Source: Endothia cerciana (Eukaryota > Ascomycota > Sordariomycetes > Diaporthales > Cryphonectriaceae). Taken from it: a DNA stretch of 64,000 nucleotides. The stretch covers positions 868,001 to 932,000 of the forward strand of contig JALRMH010000004.1 of the NCBI GenBank assembly GCA_026119935.1. Direction: 5' to 3'. Position 1 is the stretch's first letter. Each line of letters opens with the position of its first letter. Made by a program: the position numbers and the translations under genes. The notes beneath the pieces were generated by a model. That model saw nothing but the letters and a program-made list of their open reading frames with translations. It ran no database searches and had not been told where the DNA came from. This document shows, in pieces, positions 13,001 to 24,500 of the stretch.

Positions 13001-13846
13001 CCCAAACCCCGTAGGCAGGTGGCACGGTAGGTGGCACCCAGTGGCACCTGAGGACCCCAGCAGGCGATCAGCGCCTTGCCGAAGCGCCCCACCCCTGCCC
13101 CCCTGTGCCAATCGTGCCTGTCTGCCTGTCAACGAGGAAGTGGTGGGGCCCAGGGCGGCCAGGCTGGTGGCCGGCGTCTAGACGGACCACTCAGACATGC
13201 CTCCTCGAGACCAACCACGGGCAGATCTTGGTTCGACTGGGCCCAATCTCGTCCATATGAACTATGACCTGCATATGTTTCTCTCTTCCCGTCCTCGGCC
13301 GTTCACGAGGCTTGTTTCGCGCTGGGCCCATCGCCCTCGGAACCCTTACGATTGGAGGAAGAGTCCTGGGCCCGCTGCCACACCCGCGAGAAGGTGGTGG
13401 GGAGGTCTTGGGAGCCGGCTGTCAGTCATTGGCTCCACGTTCTTGTCGTGGGCTGAGGTTCTCGTCGTTTGTCGTACAGGCAATTTACGGCACGGGCGAC
13501 TATCTGCTGCGACTGTCTCCATTCGCCTGCCTGCTATGTACTTCGCCCGGAGCCAGAGCGCCTTCGGGCCACGGCGGTGGCGGTTCGTCAGGCATGCGCG
13601 CTTTATATCTAGCTCTTGCACAGCCCTCTGGGCCGCCCTCGTACGTGTTCATACGACCTTTTACAACCAGCCTGCTCCCAGGTCCCTCTTAACCTCTGGC
13701 TCTGCTGGGCAGAACCACCATATCCAGCTGTCCATACGCTGAGCGATGACACCTCTGGTGGCTGTCATGACTGGCGGGCCCTCAACACTACCTGTCTCTT
13801 GCTAACCTCCCCTCCTCAACCCCTGTGGCGTCCCGACCGTGAAGGC
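10002..13846. other. Long spacer without a supported gene
   Basis: About 3.8 kb without an open frame of recognisable content. It contains the C-rich tract listed separately near 12.98 kb. On the minus strand around 11.3-11.8 kb, short fragments such as GGIFPIPGPAVVIVWLGF look membrane-like but are cut by stops. The final kilobase presumably carries the promoter of the next gene. Confidence 0.45.
12977..13012 (-). repeat. C-rich tract with G-quadruplex potential on the minus strand
   Basis: The plus strand has long C runs broken by single T and AAA groups; read on the minus strand there are more than four G runs of at least four bases separated by TTT or single A, fitting the usual G-quadruplex pattern. 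It lies about 850 bp upstream of the membrane-protein gene that starts at 13847. Confidence 0.6.
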
Positions 13847-15827
13847 ATGGCGGCCCCACCCTCATCGAGGATGACACGGTCACCACTCCCTCTGAGCCTG
13901 GTGTTCCTCCTACTGTCCGGCACCGACGCCCTACAGATCACACCAGGGTCATCATGTTCGTCGGTCTGCGGAGACACATCCACGACAAACTCGTCAGACG
14001 TCGTCTGCAGCGATTTCGACTACTACTCGTCCGGAACCGGCTCCACGTTCATGAACTGCATGGAGTGCCTGCAGGCCAGCAGCGCAACTAGCGACTCCGA
14101 CAGCGACGTCTCATGGTTCCTCTGTAAGCCTGCCTCTTGCCCTTCTTGCACAAGCGGACCGCAAGCTGATGATCTCGTCAGATAACCTTCGCTACGCCTC
14201 CGCAGTCTGCATATACGGCTTCCCTACCCACAACACTAGCAGCTCGACATCATCACCGGCATCATGCGATCTGGAGTACGCCTGTGCGCCACTGAAAGGA
14301 GCGCTCGAGTACGGCAACCTGGACCCGTCTAACGAGACCGAGTACGGCTATTGCCAAGCCGACAGTAATGCCCTTTACGGCACGAGCATCGACGACTGCG
14401 TGAGCTGCCTGCAGTCGAGCCCCTCGACATACACGGCGAATTGTAAGCCCTGTGCCCTCCCCCTCCCTTCCGGACGAGCCTCTGTCCACGACCACTAACA
14501 CGGTCCAGTCCTCCTCGCCCTCGAGGCCGGCTGCCAGCAGGAGCCCCAACCGGGAACCCTTCTCTCCATCACGGGCTCCCTCTTCTCCACCACGGCCATC
14601 AACATTACAAGTCCCTCCGACTCCACCTCTAGCACCCCCGCCTCATCAAATAAGTCCGTCCTCTCCACCAACGACATAATCGCCATCATCTGCTCCCTGG
14701 GTGGGCTGTTTCTCGTTGCTGTAGGTCTCTTCATCTTCTACTGCTGCCGGCAGCGCCGCTACGCACGGGAAGACGCCCAGCTCCTCGATAACGACCGGCT
14801 TGTCTCCCACCAGGAACAGCTCTACTACGGCAGGGACACCAGCAGCGGGAAGGCCTCCATCTCCACCGCGCAGACCTACGTCATGCCTCACCACACGGTC
14901 GGCTACCAGTCCCAGCAGGCCACCGCACACCCCTTCGGCTCGAACCCGGCGCTGTCCGAGCAACCGGCCTTCCCGCAGAAGGACAGCTTTGCGAGCAACG
15001 CGGACTACTACGATCGTCTTGAGGGCCGTGCGCGCTCACAGCCGCTGCAGGCCCACCCGGTGAGGCTAAACAACCTCGCCCCGAGCGTGGCGTCCTCGTC
15101 GTCGTCGGTCGACGCGATTGGACATCTCCCCATCGACGCACTCCCCGCCCACCCAGCGTATATCCCGCGCAGCACGACACCGGGGCACCTGGGCGGGAGG
15201 GCGAGCCGGAACGTGAGCCGGAGCGCGTCAGTAAGGTCGACCGCGCCGAGCCAGACCCAGGATCAGGCGCAGGTCCGGGCCCCAAGCCGCGCCCGGGCGC
15301 CCAGGAAGACCGACTCGTACGCCATCGAGGTCTACCTCAACGGGCCCGAGGAGCCGGGCGCCTCCGCGGTGCGGACTGCGGAGAGGGCGTCCAGCCGGAA
15401 CATCCAGGTGGAGCTCGCCGACACGCCGGAGACCTACACCTCGCCGGGACGGCAGCTGCTGTACACGCCACCAGTATTGTCAGACTGGCAGGGCAGGCCG
15501 GCCTCACCCCCGCTGGGGCCTTCCGGCCTAGCCCCGCCAGATCGCGCCGCGGCCGGGACACCCGCCATGTCGTCGCTCGTGCTGCCGTCTGTGCCGAGAA
15601 TAAGAGTGCCGGTGATGAAGCCGTCGAGGCTCACGATAGACGATGTCGCCCCTGCGGCGGGAGGAAAGAGCCGGGGCATGAGGGTCTCGGGGCCGTTGGC
15701 ATTCCCTGATAGCAGGTTCTCGGTGAGGCCGTCGAACGACCGCATCGTCGAGCAGACGCTGGTTGACCGGAGCGGTCCGCAGATGGAGGTGCCCATCGCG
15801 AGTGGAAAGAGCTATCTGTATGGCTGA
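13847..15827 (+). CDS. Single-pass membrane protein of the fungal LPXTG-domain type
   Basis: Exons 13847-14123, 14182-14442 and 14509-15827 (introns of 58 and 66 nt) sum to 1857 nt, giving 618 aa. The N terminus holds a signal peptide (core LSLVFLLLSGTDALQ); a second in-frame ATG at 13871 would also give a good signal and may be the true start. The ectodomain to about residue 230 is rich in Cys, with paired motifs NCMECLQ and DCVSCLQ plus N-glycosylation sequons, and the splice joins restore SWFLYNLRYA. One transmembrane helix lies near residues 236-259 (IIAIICSLGGLFLVAVGLF), followed by CCRQRR and a 360-residue Ser/Pro/Arg-rich cytoplasmic tail. The layout matches fungal proteins called LPXTG-domain-containing in databases, of unknown function. 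A sensor-like role is only a guess from the topology. Confidence 0.85.
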
Positions 15828-16081
15828 TTGTTCCCCTTTGTCATATACCCTCATCTGGCGTACGTTGTGTGTTTGAGTAAAGCCCGAAGGGCAATTCTCG
15901 ATCTTGGGGACTTCGGCATCTCCTTGGACGGACAGAATTGAGAAGCCGGGCACTGAACTCTAAGCTCGGTCGCCACGGAACACAGGACGTGGCGTCATAG
16001 GCGAATAGGCTTGATGCCGGAAACAATATATTAATAATATGTACAAAGAATCTTGATGCGGAGCCATGCACGTGAACGCCG

Positions 16082-17280
16082 TCAACCCAGGCGGTGTCCC
16101 GCGCCACGCGTCTTCCATGAATCAGGAAGTGGTCCACTGCCCTGCGCTCCTGTGCTGCTCCCGGACGGCTGTGACGAGCGAATCGCGGTGCCGTAGTCCC
16201 TCTGTAGAACCCGAGGTGTTACCACCAGCCGTGACAAGAAGCGAGGTGTCGGGATCCAGTTCCTGCCGCCGCCGAATTCGGGGTACAGGCGAGTAAGAAA
16301 GTCATGCAGGTGAGCCGCAATCAGCCCGACGAGCTGCAGGTACATAGCGTGTAGGCCGGCCGTGAGGAGAGTTGCGCCCAGCATGCAGATCGGGATGAGC
16401 TGGGCGGGCACGGTAAAAAAGAAGAACCCAGCCCTCTGGCCTCTCGCGTCCTGCGTCGCGGTGTAGGCCATGGCCAAGATCAGGGCGGGGAGGAAGAAGA
16501 AGGCGCCCAGGAAGTATTTCGCGAGTACCTGGCCCCTTGTCAGTCTTGTACATCATCTGGTATCTGACGGTCCTGACTCAAAGCACACGACAACAAATAA
16601 ATGACTGGCGAACGAATGTAGGGCGCTAAAAACCACCCGGGATCACGGGGATCAGATCCCAAGTCATCCATAGGACATCCCACCATGCCCACACCTCGGA
16701 CCGACCCTTAACTAGGTATTGCGAATGACGGGTCGGCCGACATGCAGGGGTAATCTTCCTCGTTTCCAGGAACCGTGATAGCAGTAGAGACAATGCACTA
16801 TCCGGGCAGATATGCGAGGTGCAGGAAGGCAAGCAGTGCGACAGAGGGGGCAGGGAGAAGCGGAGGGTGGGGAGTATCCGGAGTGCTCGGCTTACCAAGA
16901 TGACGAAGCCACAGAAGACCAGGTACCACAGCAAGTCCTCCTTCCTGTTGAACTTGGGATGGGCCGTCTCAAGCTGGCTCAAGTACTGGAACACAAAGTA
17001 TGTGTCCATAACTATCCCCAGTCCCGGCCCAGTCAGGAGGAAGCTGGTGAAGAACCGCCATATCTCGGGTGGGAGCTTGAAGATGAAGTAGTTGTCGAAG
17101 TAGAGCCATTCTATGGGCAGCATGCCGAAGTGGCCACCAAGGGATGTGGCAAGGACAGCGCTCGCAAGGGTCCTGTAGGAGTCGAGGTTAGGAGTGTTCG
17201 CCTTCGCGAAGGGTGCTGGCGGGTGATGCTTACCTTGCCAGAGGCGGCGCGCGCCAATAGGCATCCATGACCTCAGCCAT
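16082..17280 (-). CDS. Derlin (DER1/DFM1 family), ER-associated degradation
   Basis: Exons on the minus strand: 17280-17234, 17172-16896 and 16528-16082 (introns of 61 and 367 nt), 771 nt, giving 256 aa. Derlins are rhomboid-fold pseudoproteases of the ER membrane that help move misfolded proteins to the cytosol for degradation. Support: the loop motif PPEIWRFFTSFLLTGPGLG with the conserved Trp-Arg pair, DTYFVFQYLSQLE, AYTATQDARGQRAGFFFFTVPAQ, several hydrophobic helices, and a C-terminal end GAGHRLG that resembles the SHP box through which Dfm1-type Derlins bind Cdc48. That last point favours DFM1-like over DER1-like. The long second intron is needed to join CGFVIL to VLAKYFLGAFFF, the spacing expected for the family. 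The gene is convergent with the preceding one, 254 bp apart. Confidence 0.88.
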
Positions 17281-18406
17281 TGCAGGAGTTGAGTGGTTGG
17301 TGGCAGAGGGATGGAGGGGATGTTGAGAAGTGGGGCAAGGAAGCAAAACTTTTTGCGCTCGTCTGATGCAATGAGACCGCAAACAAATGCTGTCTGGGTT
17401 GATGGAGGTTGTGGTGTGGTGGGCGTGGCGCGAGCGGTTGTCAGCGTTAACGTGAGGTGGCCTTTCCGGAGGAAAAGAGGCAGAGCTCGCTAAGCTAAGC
17501 ACAAGGCACTGGAGCTCTCTCGTGGAACAGGAAAGAAAGACAGAAAAATGCGACCGCGAGTTCCTAGGCTGCTAAGCACTGACCTGCAGGGGCTGATGCG
17601 GCGAGGCGGCGCGTTCCAATTGGCTGGATCGGCGCTAGCACGGCCCGGGTGAGCAACAGGTACCGCGGTACCCAGCGTGCCAGATATCTGGACAGCAGTG
17701 GAAAAGCGTGGGAAAGGTGCGATGAGCGTTGCGATCACCAGGTCCTACCTGGCGTGCCCAATGGAGGAGAGCGATACAAGAGCGGGAAAAGAGCTCGCAC
17801 TCGCCATGGTATCCCAAATCGTGGTGGGTGGTGCTTCGACGAAGGACACCTCGCGCTGGACTCAGGGCTTCAGGATAATGCTCAGATGCACGAGCCACCG
17901 GCGATCCCCAGGAACTTCGTCAACAATGAAGAGAGAGGGATGCCGGAGCGGGTGCGGGTCTGTGATGCCTATCGACAAAGGAATCCATAGAATGCTTGGG
18001 GGTGAAGCAGATGTAGAGGAAGATGAAGCTGGAAATGTGCTGCAGACAGGATTAAATTTTCTGGGCAGGGTTCGGCTGGTGGGCCAAGGCTTTTTTTTTT
18101 TTTTTTTTTTTTTGTACACTGGAGCGGAACCGAAGTCGGCAGGCCTGGCTCATCCATGTCAACCTTGTCTCCTAAGGTCGGCTCTAGAAAGACGAGTCCA
18201 TATAATGAGATGAGTCCTCACCATGGCATATGGTTCATCCCTCCTTCTGCGCTTCTTGATTGATTGTGGGAATCGTGGATCTACTCGTTTGGCGTTTCCG
18301 TTAGGTTCACTTACTCGGTGAGGGTCGCAGGACGTTATTTCCGGAAACAACTGCCCTGGAGCCTTGAGCAGTCATCGCTGCACCGTGTCGACGGAAGAAC
18401 TCCTTC
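17281..18406. promoter_or_regulatory. Shared divergent promoter region, Derlin / ornithine acetyltransferase
   Basis: This 1126-bp region separates the starts of two genes transcribed away from each other. It includes a run of 23 T at 18091-18113. No convincing gene lies within it. Confidence 0.5.
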
Positions 18407-19966
18407 ATGGAGCGCCCTGCCCGGGTGCTGAGGCAACTCGCCTCCAAGGTCCAGACTAGGTCGTACGCGACTGGCGGTCTCGAAATCCCAGCCAAAAAGC
18501 AGAAATATGTGCCCTCGTCAGGTACATATCCTGTTGGCTTCCAGGCCTCGGGGGTCATCGTGGGCGTGAAACCAAACAATACGACCAAGCCCGACCTGGC
18601 ATTACTCACTTCGGACCGCCCATGCGCCGCGGCAGCCGTGTTCACCAAGAACAAGTTCCAGGCAGCACCCGTCACCTTCAGCAGGGACCTGATCAAGAGG
18701 ACAAACGGCAAGATCCAGAGTGTCATTATCAACTCCGGATGTGCGAACGCCGTTACCGGAAAAGGGGGCCTCGAGGACGCCATCAAGATGTCCCAGGGGA
18801 CGGACAAGGTCACGGACGCGGCGGACTCTACAATCGTCATGAGCACAGGAGTCATAGGCCAAAGGTGGGGACCATTTCTACTTCCTGGGACGTCGTGGCT
18901 CGGGATGAGGACCAACGCTGGTGCCGTGGCCCACGGACTGTTCCCTGACTATTCAAGGCTGCCGAGCACTCCTTGCTGAGACTTTTACAGACTGCCACTC
19001 CAAAGGATCCTCAACGGTGTCCCTCAGGCCCATAGTGCACTGGGCTCATCGCACAGCCACTGGCTTGCCGCAGCCACAGCCATATGCACCACTGACACGT
19101 TCCCCAAACTCCTTTCCCAGACCTTCAGCCTGCCCTCCTCGCCCGGCATAACCTACCATCTCGCAGGCATGACCAAGGGGGCCGGGATGATCCACCCCAA
19201 CATGGCCACCCTCCTCGGCGTCATCACCACGGACGCGCCCGTCTCCCCCGCCGCCATCCCCACGCTGCTCAAGAACGCCGTCGACCGCTCCTTCAACTCC
19301 ATCACCATCGATGGCGACACCTCCACCAACGACACCATCGCACTGCTCGCCAACGGCGCCGCGGGCGGGAACGAGATCGCCTCGGAGGGCTCCGAGGACT
19401 ACGCTGCCTTCAGCGCCGTGCTGTCCGGCTTCGCAGTCGACCTCGCCCAGCTCGTCGTCCGCGACGGCGAGGGCGCCACCAAGTTCGTGACCATCCGTGT
19501 GACCGAGGCGGCCTCTGAGGCGGGCGCGAGGAAGGTCGCCAGCACCATCGCCCGCTCCCCCCTGGTGAAGACCGCCCTGTACGGGAGGGACGCGAACTGG
19601 GGTCGCATCCTCTGTGCTACTGGATACTCGCTCCTGTCCGAGCCCGGCGAGCCCGTCAACCAGGTCGCCGAGATCGTTCCCGAGAAGACCAACGTGTCAT
19701 TCGTTCCCACCGACGGCTCGGCGGAGCTCAAACTGCTGGTTGATGGCGAGCCGGAGGCCGTGGACGAGGCTCGGGCTTCGGAGATCCTGCAGGCGGAGGA
19801 CCTGGAGATTCTGGTGAGGCTGGGGACCGGCAAGGAGGAGGCTACGTATTGGACTTGTGACTACAGCCATGAGTACATGTGAGTGTTTCCTTGTCCTGTG
19901 CGCTTTACGCCCGAATGTCAACTGATGTTATCCCCCAGTACAATCAACGGTGATTATCGCACGTAA
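18407..19966 (+). CDS. Bifunctional glutamate N-acetyltransferase / ornithine acetyltransferase (ArgJ family), mitochondrial
   Basis: Transfers acetyl from N-acetylornithine to glutamate, and can also acetylate glutamate from acetyl-CoA, in the arginine pathway. Exons 18407-18864, 18991-19878 and 19939-19966 (introns of 126 and 60 nt), 1374 nt, giving 457 aa. The first 23 residues are basic and hydroxylated with no acidic residue after Glu2 (MERPARVLRQLASKVQTRSY), a typical mitochondrial presequence. The self-cleavage site is visible in MTKGAGMIHPNMATLLG; by family rule the cut falls between Ala225 and Thr226, the new N-terminal Thr acting as nucleophile. YGRDANWGRIL and the C terminus YITINGDYRT, restored by the last tiny exon, are diagnostic. 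Fungal orthologues are ECM42 in S. cerevisiae and arg-15-region or ARG7-named genes elsewhere, so I give no symbol. Confidence 0.95.
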
Positions 19967-20059
19967 ACGTGGAAAGCAACAATCAGCAAACCTAAACACC
20001 GGGTTTTGAGAAAAAGCCGGACCGGAAGCACAGAGTTGTGTCTGCCCGAGACACTCAAT

Positions 20060-20065
20060 AATAAA
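20060..20065 (+). terminator. Candidate poly(A) signal of the ornithine acetyltransferase gene
   Basis: AATAAA lies 94 bp after the stop codon on the sense strand, in an A-rich context. Confidence 0.45.
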
Positions 20066-21574
20066 AGCAATCTAATTCTCATGAATGTCGTTATCTTCTT
20101 GTCCTCTTGCTCCCACGGACAGCTGCACTCCCCAGCTGAGCTGATATGATCATGCCCGCACGCGCGAACTCGTATACTTGACAGGTTGAGACTATATATA
20201 TGCCATCAAACAACCGAGATAGACAGATAGACAGCCCACAACGCAAGAACGCGCACCTTTATCCGCACGACCTGCGCGGTGTCTATAAAGGTTGACCCCA
20301 TCGTTGGTCAAGCAGTCCGGGCCGCGGCGCCGACATATCAGCGAGGCCACAGAGAAAGAAGGGGCAGGGCGAGGAGGAGCAGCGAGAGTCTTGCAGCGGA
20401 TCTGCGACCACATCCCCAACGCCCCCACGCCAGACGCCTGGTGTTGGCGCTGTCGGAGCGGTAGTCATGGTGTGTCATGGCTGCTGCCAGGCTGCAGTAC
20501 ACAAGCCCAGGGGGAAAACACAGGGCGGGACCGCCGCTCATGAAAATTCGAGCGCCCGCGCGACCTGTCCACCCATCCTCTTCCTTCGCGTTCCGCCTTA
20601 CGACAGGCGGAATAGGTCCGGTGAGGGGGAGGGAAAAGGCGAGTGGCCCACCCAGAACTGGGGACGGTGATCTGAGTGCCGTAGCTATGCGCAAAGTCCA
20701 GAACCCCCTCGTCAGAAGCATCACCCCCCGTCCTACGAGAGAGTCGCGCCTCGGCGGCTACCGGCGCTGTCACGGATACGCATACTGAAGGAGGGGTTGT
20801 TTGGGTGCTGGCACACCGTCGTGCCAAATAGCCACCGGCCAGACAGCAGGACCAGAATGGAACTCATCACAACCGAGTGGACTAACAAGTTGCCCTGATT
20901 CTCATTGTAGGTCATCTCACTTGCCCAGGCACGTACCGCGAGACGGTATCAGAGCCTATCTCATAACATCGTTGAAGGAAGAAAAAAATACATGTATATG
21001 CTTGATGGCCCCTGATTATGAGACGCTTGGGTATATCTTTTCCGCACTGGATATGACAAGACTCAACAAGAAACACCACCGTAACGTAAATACAGCAGAA
21101 AACCTGTCCCACGCTTGCTTCCAGAATTCATTTGACATGCCGTCGCCGTACTCCTCGTCCTCCTGTGTCCCTCGCATCCGTTCCACATGCTCCGTACCGA
21201 AAGAACGCCGGGCTTGATGCAATTGACCGAATCCCGATTTGTGTTTGATTGATTTCCGTATAGAAAAAATTGCTCCGCTGTCCGCCCCCCCCCCCCCCAA
21301 GTCGAATGTGGCCGCTGCATACTTCCACAAGTCTGACAGCGAAATGACTCTAGCAACCATTGCTAAGCATTTCGCGACCGACCGGCCCGCAGACCTTGTT
21401 CCTTCCTTCACTCAGACTCGAGAGGCCCTTCCTCTCATCGCCGATGTTGACATTCTTGGACTCCTTATCGACACGTTGATTCGATGCACCCTTGTCGCGT
21501 CTGGCACGCTCGACAAAACCGAGTCGATGTTCTCTAGCCGCGCCGCTTCTGTTCGAATCCTACCCGCCCAAGTC
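20066..21574. other. Spacer between convergent genes
   Basis: Region between the ornithine acetyltransferase and the 3' end of SAC3. It holds a run of 14 C at 21285-21298 and no recognisable gene. Parts of both ends must be 3' untranslated sequence. Confidence 0.45.
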
Positions 21575-24500
21575 CTAGCTCTGAGACATCTGCCTATTCT
21601 GCTCGCGATACCAGCTGGTGTCTTCGTCCATCTCGGCTGCGACCTTTTTAAGCTCGCGCAGAGTTTCCTCGACATCCTGCTGCATTGTGCTAACGGCACT
21701 GCCCGCCTGAGAGGCACCATCGACATCGCCCCGCTGGCTATCTAGATGCATCGGTGAAGGGATACCTGCAGGGAGAGATTTCCTGAATGATGACATGGGC
21801 GTGGACATCCCGCCTGCAGGTAGAGACTGTCTCAAGGATGTCCTGGGCTTCAAATAGCCTGATCGTGGAGGTGAGCCTGCTGCGCCGACGCTAAAAGCGC
21901 TGCGACGCGATCCAGCTCCTGTCAGCCCCAAGCTTGCGCGGTACGCGCCATCCTGTTCCAACACACGATCGTCGTAGTCGCCACCTTCCGATTCTCCAGA
22001 GTATTGCGAAGCGCTGTCATGGACAGAGTCAGTTCTCGGACGAGGCGCCTTGTCGGAAAGAACGTGGCCCGTAGGCGTGGCAAATAGCCCGCGGCTTCTC
22101 AGCAGCCAGTATGAAGATTTGATGCCGCTGCTTGGCCCATTCCTAGCTCGATCGGGTTCGGCTGAGGATCGAGGCGAGGAGGATTGATATTTCGAGAAGT
22201 TGGTGACCTTTTCACCCGCAGGTACCGATCGTACAGACTGGCCGAGACGGGACGATGTGCTGCTTCTAAAGCTGATAAGATCATCCTCCTTACGCTTGCC
22301 GTTCACGAGATCTGCCAGCTGCTGAGCCTTTTTGCTCCACTTTTGTTTCGGTGCCGGCTTCGAAACGCCAGCGTCGCGTACCGAGCGGAGAGGATCCTTG
22401 CTGGGTTTGGCTGGAGGACCCATAACCTGCCTTTTGGAATTTGGGCTGATGTGTACGCCGACCAGTGCGTCGTAGATCGAGTCGTCGTCCCGAACACTGC
22501 CCTCCACAGCTTGTTGCTGATCAGGCACACCACGAAGAACACCAGTAGCGAGCAGGGCGTCAGCGTCAGAGACAGGACTGCTCCGCCTAGAGGTATCGAG
22601 CGACATGCTCTCTCGTCTCGCTCTCTTCAGCGCTCGTTCCTTATCAAGTTCATCAAGCCAAGAGGACGGTCCAGTAAGCCTCTTAAGACGAAGCTGTTCC
22701 TCCTTCTCCTTCTTTCTTCGTGCTGCCCTGGCCTCAGCCGCTTTCGCCTCCCTATAAGCCTTTAAAGCTTCTCTGTTGCTGCGTCCAACGCGCCTTGCTG
22801 CCTTCTTCCTTGCAATATCACGCCAGCGGTAGAAAAATTTGACTCTCAGGTTCCAGTTCCTGAATTTGAGCGCCTCAGCCCAAGACAATTCATCCTCTTC
22901 CCGTCGCTTGTGCTCTTGCTCCTCGCGCTGGTATTTTTCGAAGGTCTCACGAACAACATTCTCGACGATGTTGTCCTGCAAAGTCTCCATCAATCCTCCG
23001 TCGCCGAGCAAGACCCATCTGGCAAGATCAGTCATCATGTCTCTTGGCGGTGGAGGCAAAGGCGACACCGGAGCCTGAACTGGCGTGAAGGTCGACATGC
23101 TGGACAATGAAGCCGATTTGGCAACCTCGGTTTGCGTGGCCGGTGGCGGTGCTGGTTTCGATGTTGCTGAGGGAAACAAGGACGGCGTGGATACCCGATC
23201 AGAGGATACGGTCGAGAAGAGGACGGATTTCTCTGGATTCGGGGCATGTTGGAGGATGTTCGTCTCATTCAAAAACCCTGGTACGCCGGTACCGAACTTG
23301 TTCTCAGCAGCCTCGTCTTTGATCGACATTGGTGGCACGGTGGGGAAAAGACTACTACCAGTCGATGGGCTAGCCAACGAAGTCGCAGGAAATAAAGGGG
23401 CCGCAGGCTTTTCGGAGGGCTTGCTCAAGAAACCGAAGACATTGCCAGTATCTTGTGTGGTAAAACCAGGAGATGCTGTGCTCGACGTAGATGTTGAAGG
23501 AAGTGGAGACATTTGTGGAGGTTGCTGCTCAGGCGCTTTGTTGTTTTGTGGCTCCTTAGCTGGTGGATTGTGAGGCCAAGGGAATGCTGGAATCTGTGAA
23601 GTTGTAGCAGCCATGCCTGTTGCTGGGGTTGAGTTCGCCGCTGTGTTCGTTACTTGCGGGAAAAAAGGGTTCTTTGGGGCCATGTCGGGCTTAGATCCGT
23701 TGAACAAGGACGAAGTCAGCGGAGGAACTAGACTCTGCTTCATTGGGGCTGGAGATGATGAAGGAGACTCGTCGTCGGAAAAGCTGACCTCCACCTGCGT
23801 TGATTTGGGTCCCGTGACCATAGGCGTGTCCGGAGACTGAGTGACAAATAGACCGTCAGGGCTGTCGACCATCTCGACGGCGGACATGCCCTCCTGAAAA
23901 ACGGTAGTATGAACGACCTCCGGAAGAGTGCGGTCACAGCGCTTGAGCTCGACCATCGACATCGAAAATGACTGCTTGATGGTCTTCGATGGAATGCCTC
24001 TCCTTCGCTGAACAAGTAAATAAGGTTCGCTGGCACCTTCCGATGAGAACTCCATGTCAAGATCCTCGAGGAATGCAACACACTCTTCTTCCGTGTCGAA
24101 ACGGAACTGCTCGTTTAGAACCTTCGCCGTCAGATCCTTCGGCCCATCTCTAACCCTCCCGTAGGCCCTGTGGAGGCCTTTTAAGATTTGGCGTCGGATT
24201 TCGGTGAAATGGATCTCGGCCAGACAGGCCATGGTGTAGGACACTTCCGGGCTCTCGACGATAGAGAAATAACTGATGAAGGACGGTGACCCAGTGGTGA
24301 GGGGTGCAGCCGGGCGCAGCGGACCGCGGTGAGTAAAAACATTACGCATTGCCTCGATAAGCGTGACCGCCGTCTGGATCTCAGTCGAGTTGTACCAGAA
24401 TTCCTTGCTCCAATCCTGCATTTGTTGGATGACGAAGGTGTCGTGGGCGTTGAACAGGAGGTAGTAGGCGCGGAACTCGGCCTCGTTCTCAATTTTGATA

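Noticed and set aside
16626..17264. 212-codon minus-strand frame as a separate gene
   Set aside because: It is Derlin exon 2 read into both flanking introns.
21545..21570. tRNA-like TTCGAATCC
   Set aside because: No acceptor stem or A box can be formed around it.
21239..21745. 168-codon plus-strand frame
   Set aside because: It overlaps the 3' end of SAC3 antisense and has no recognisable content.
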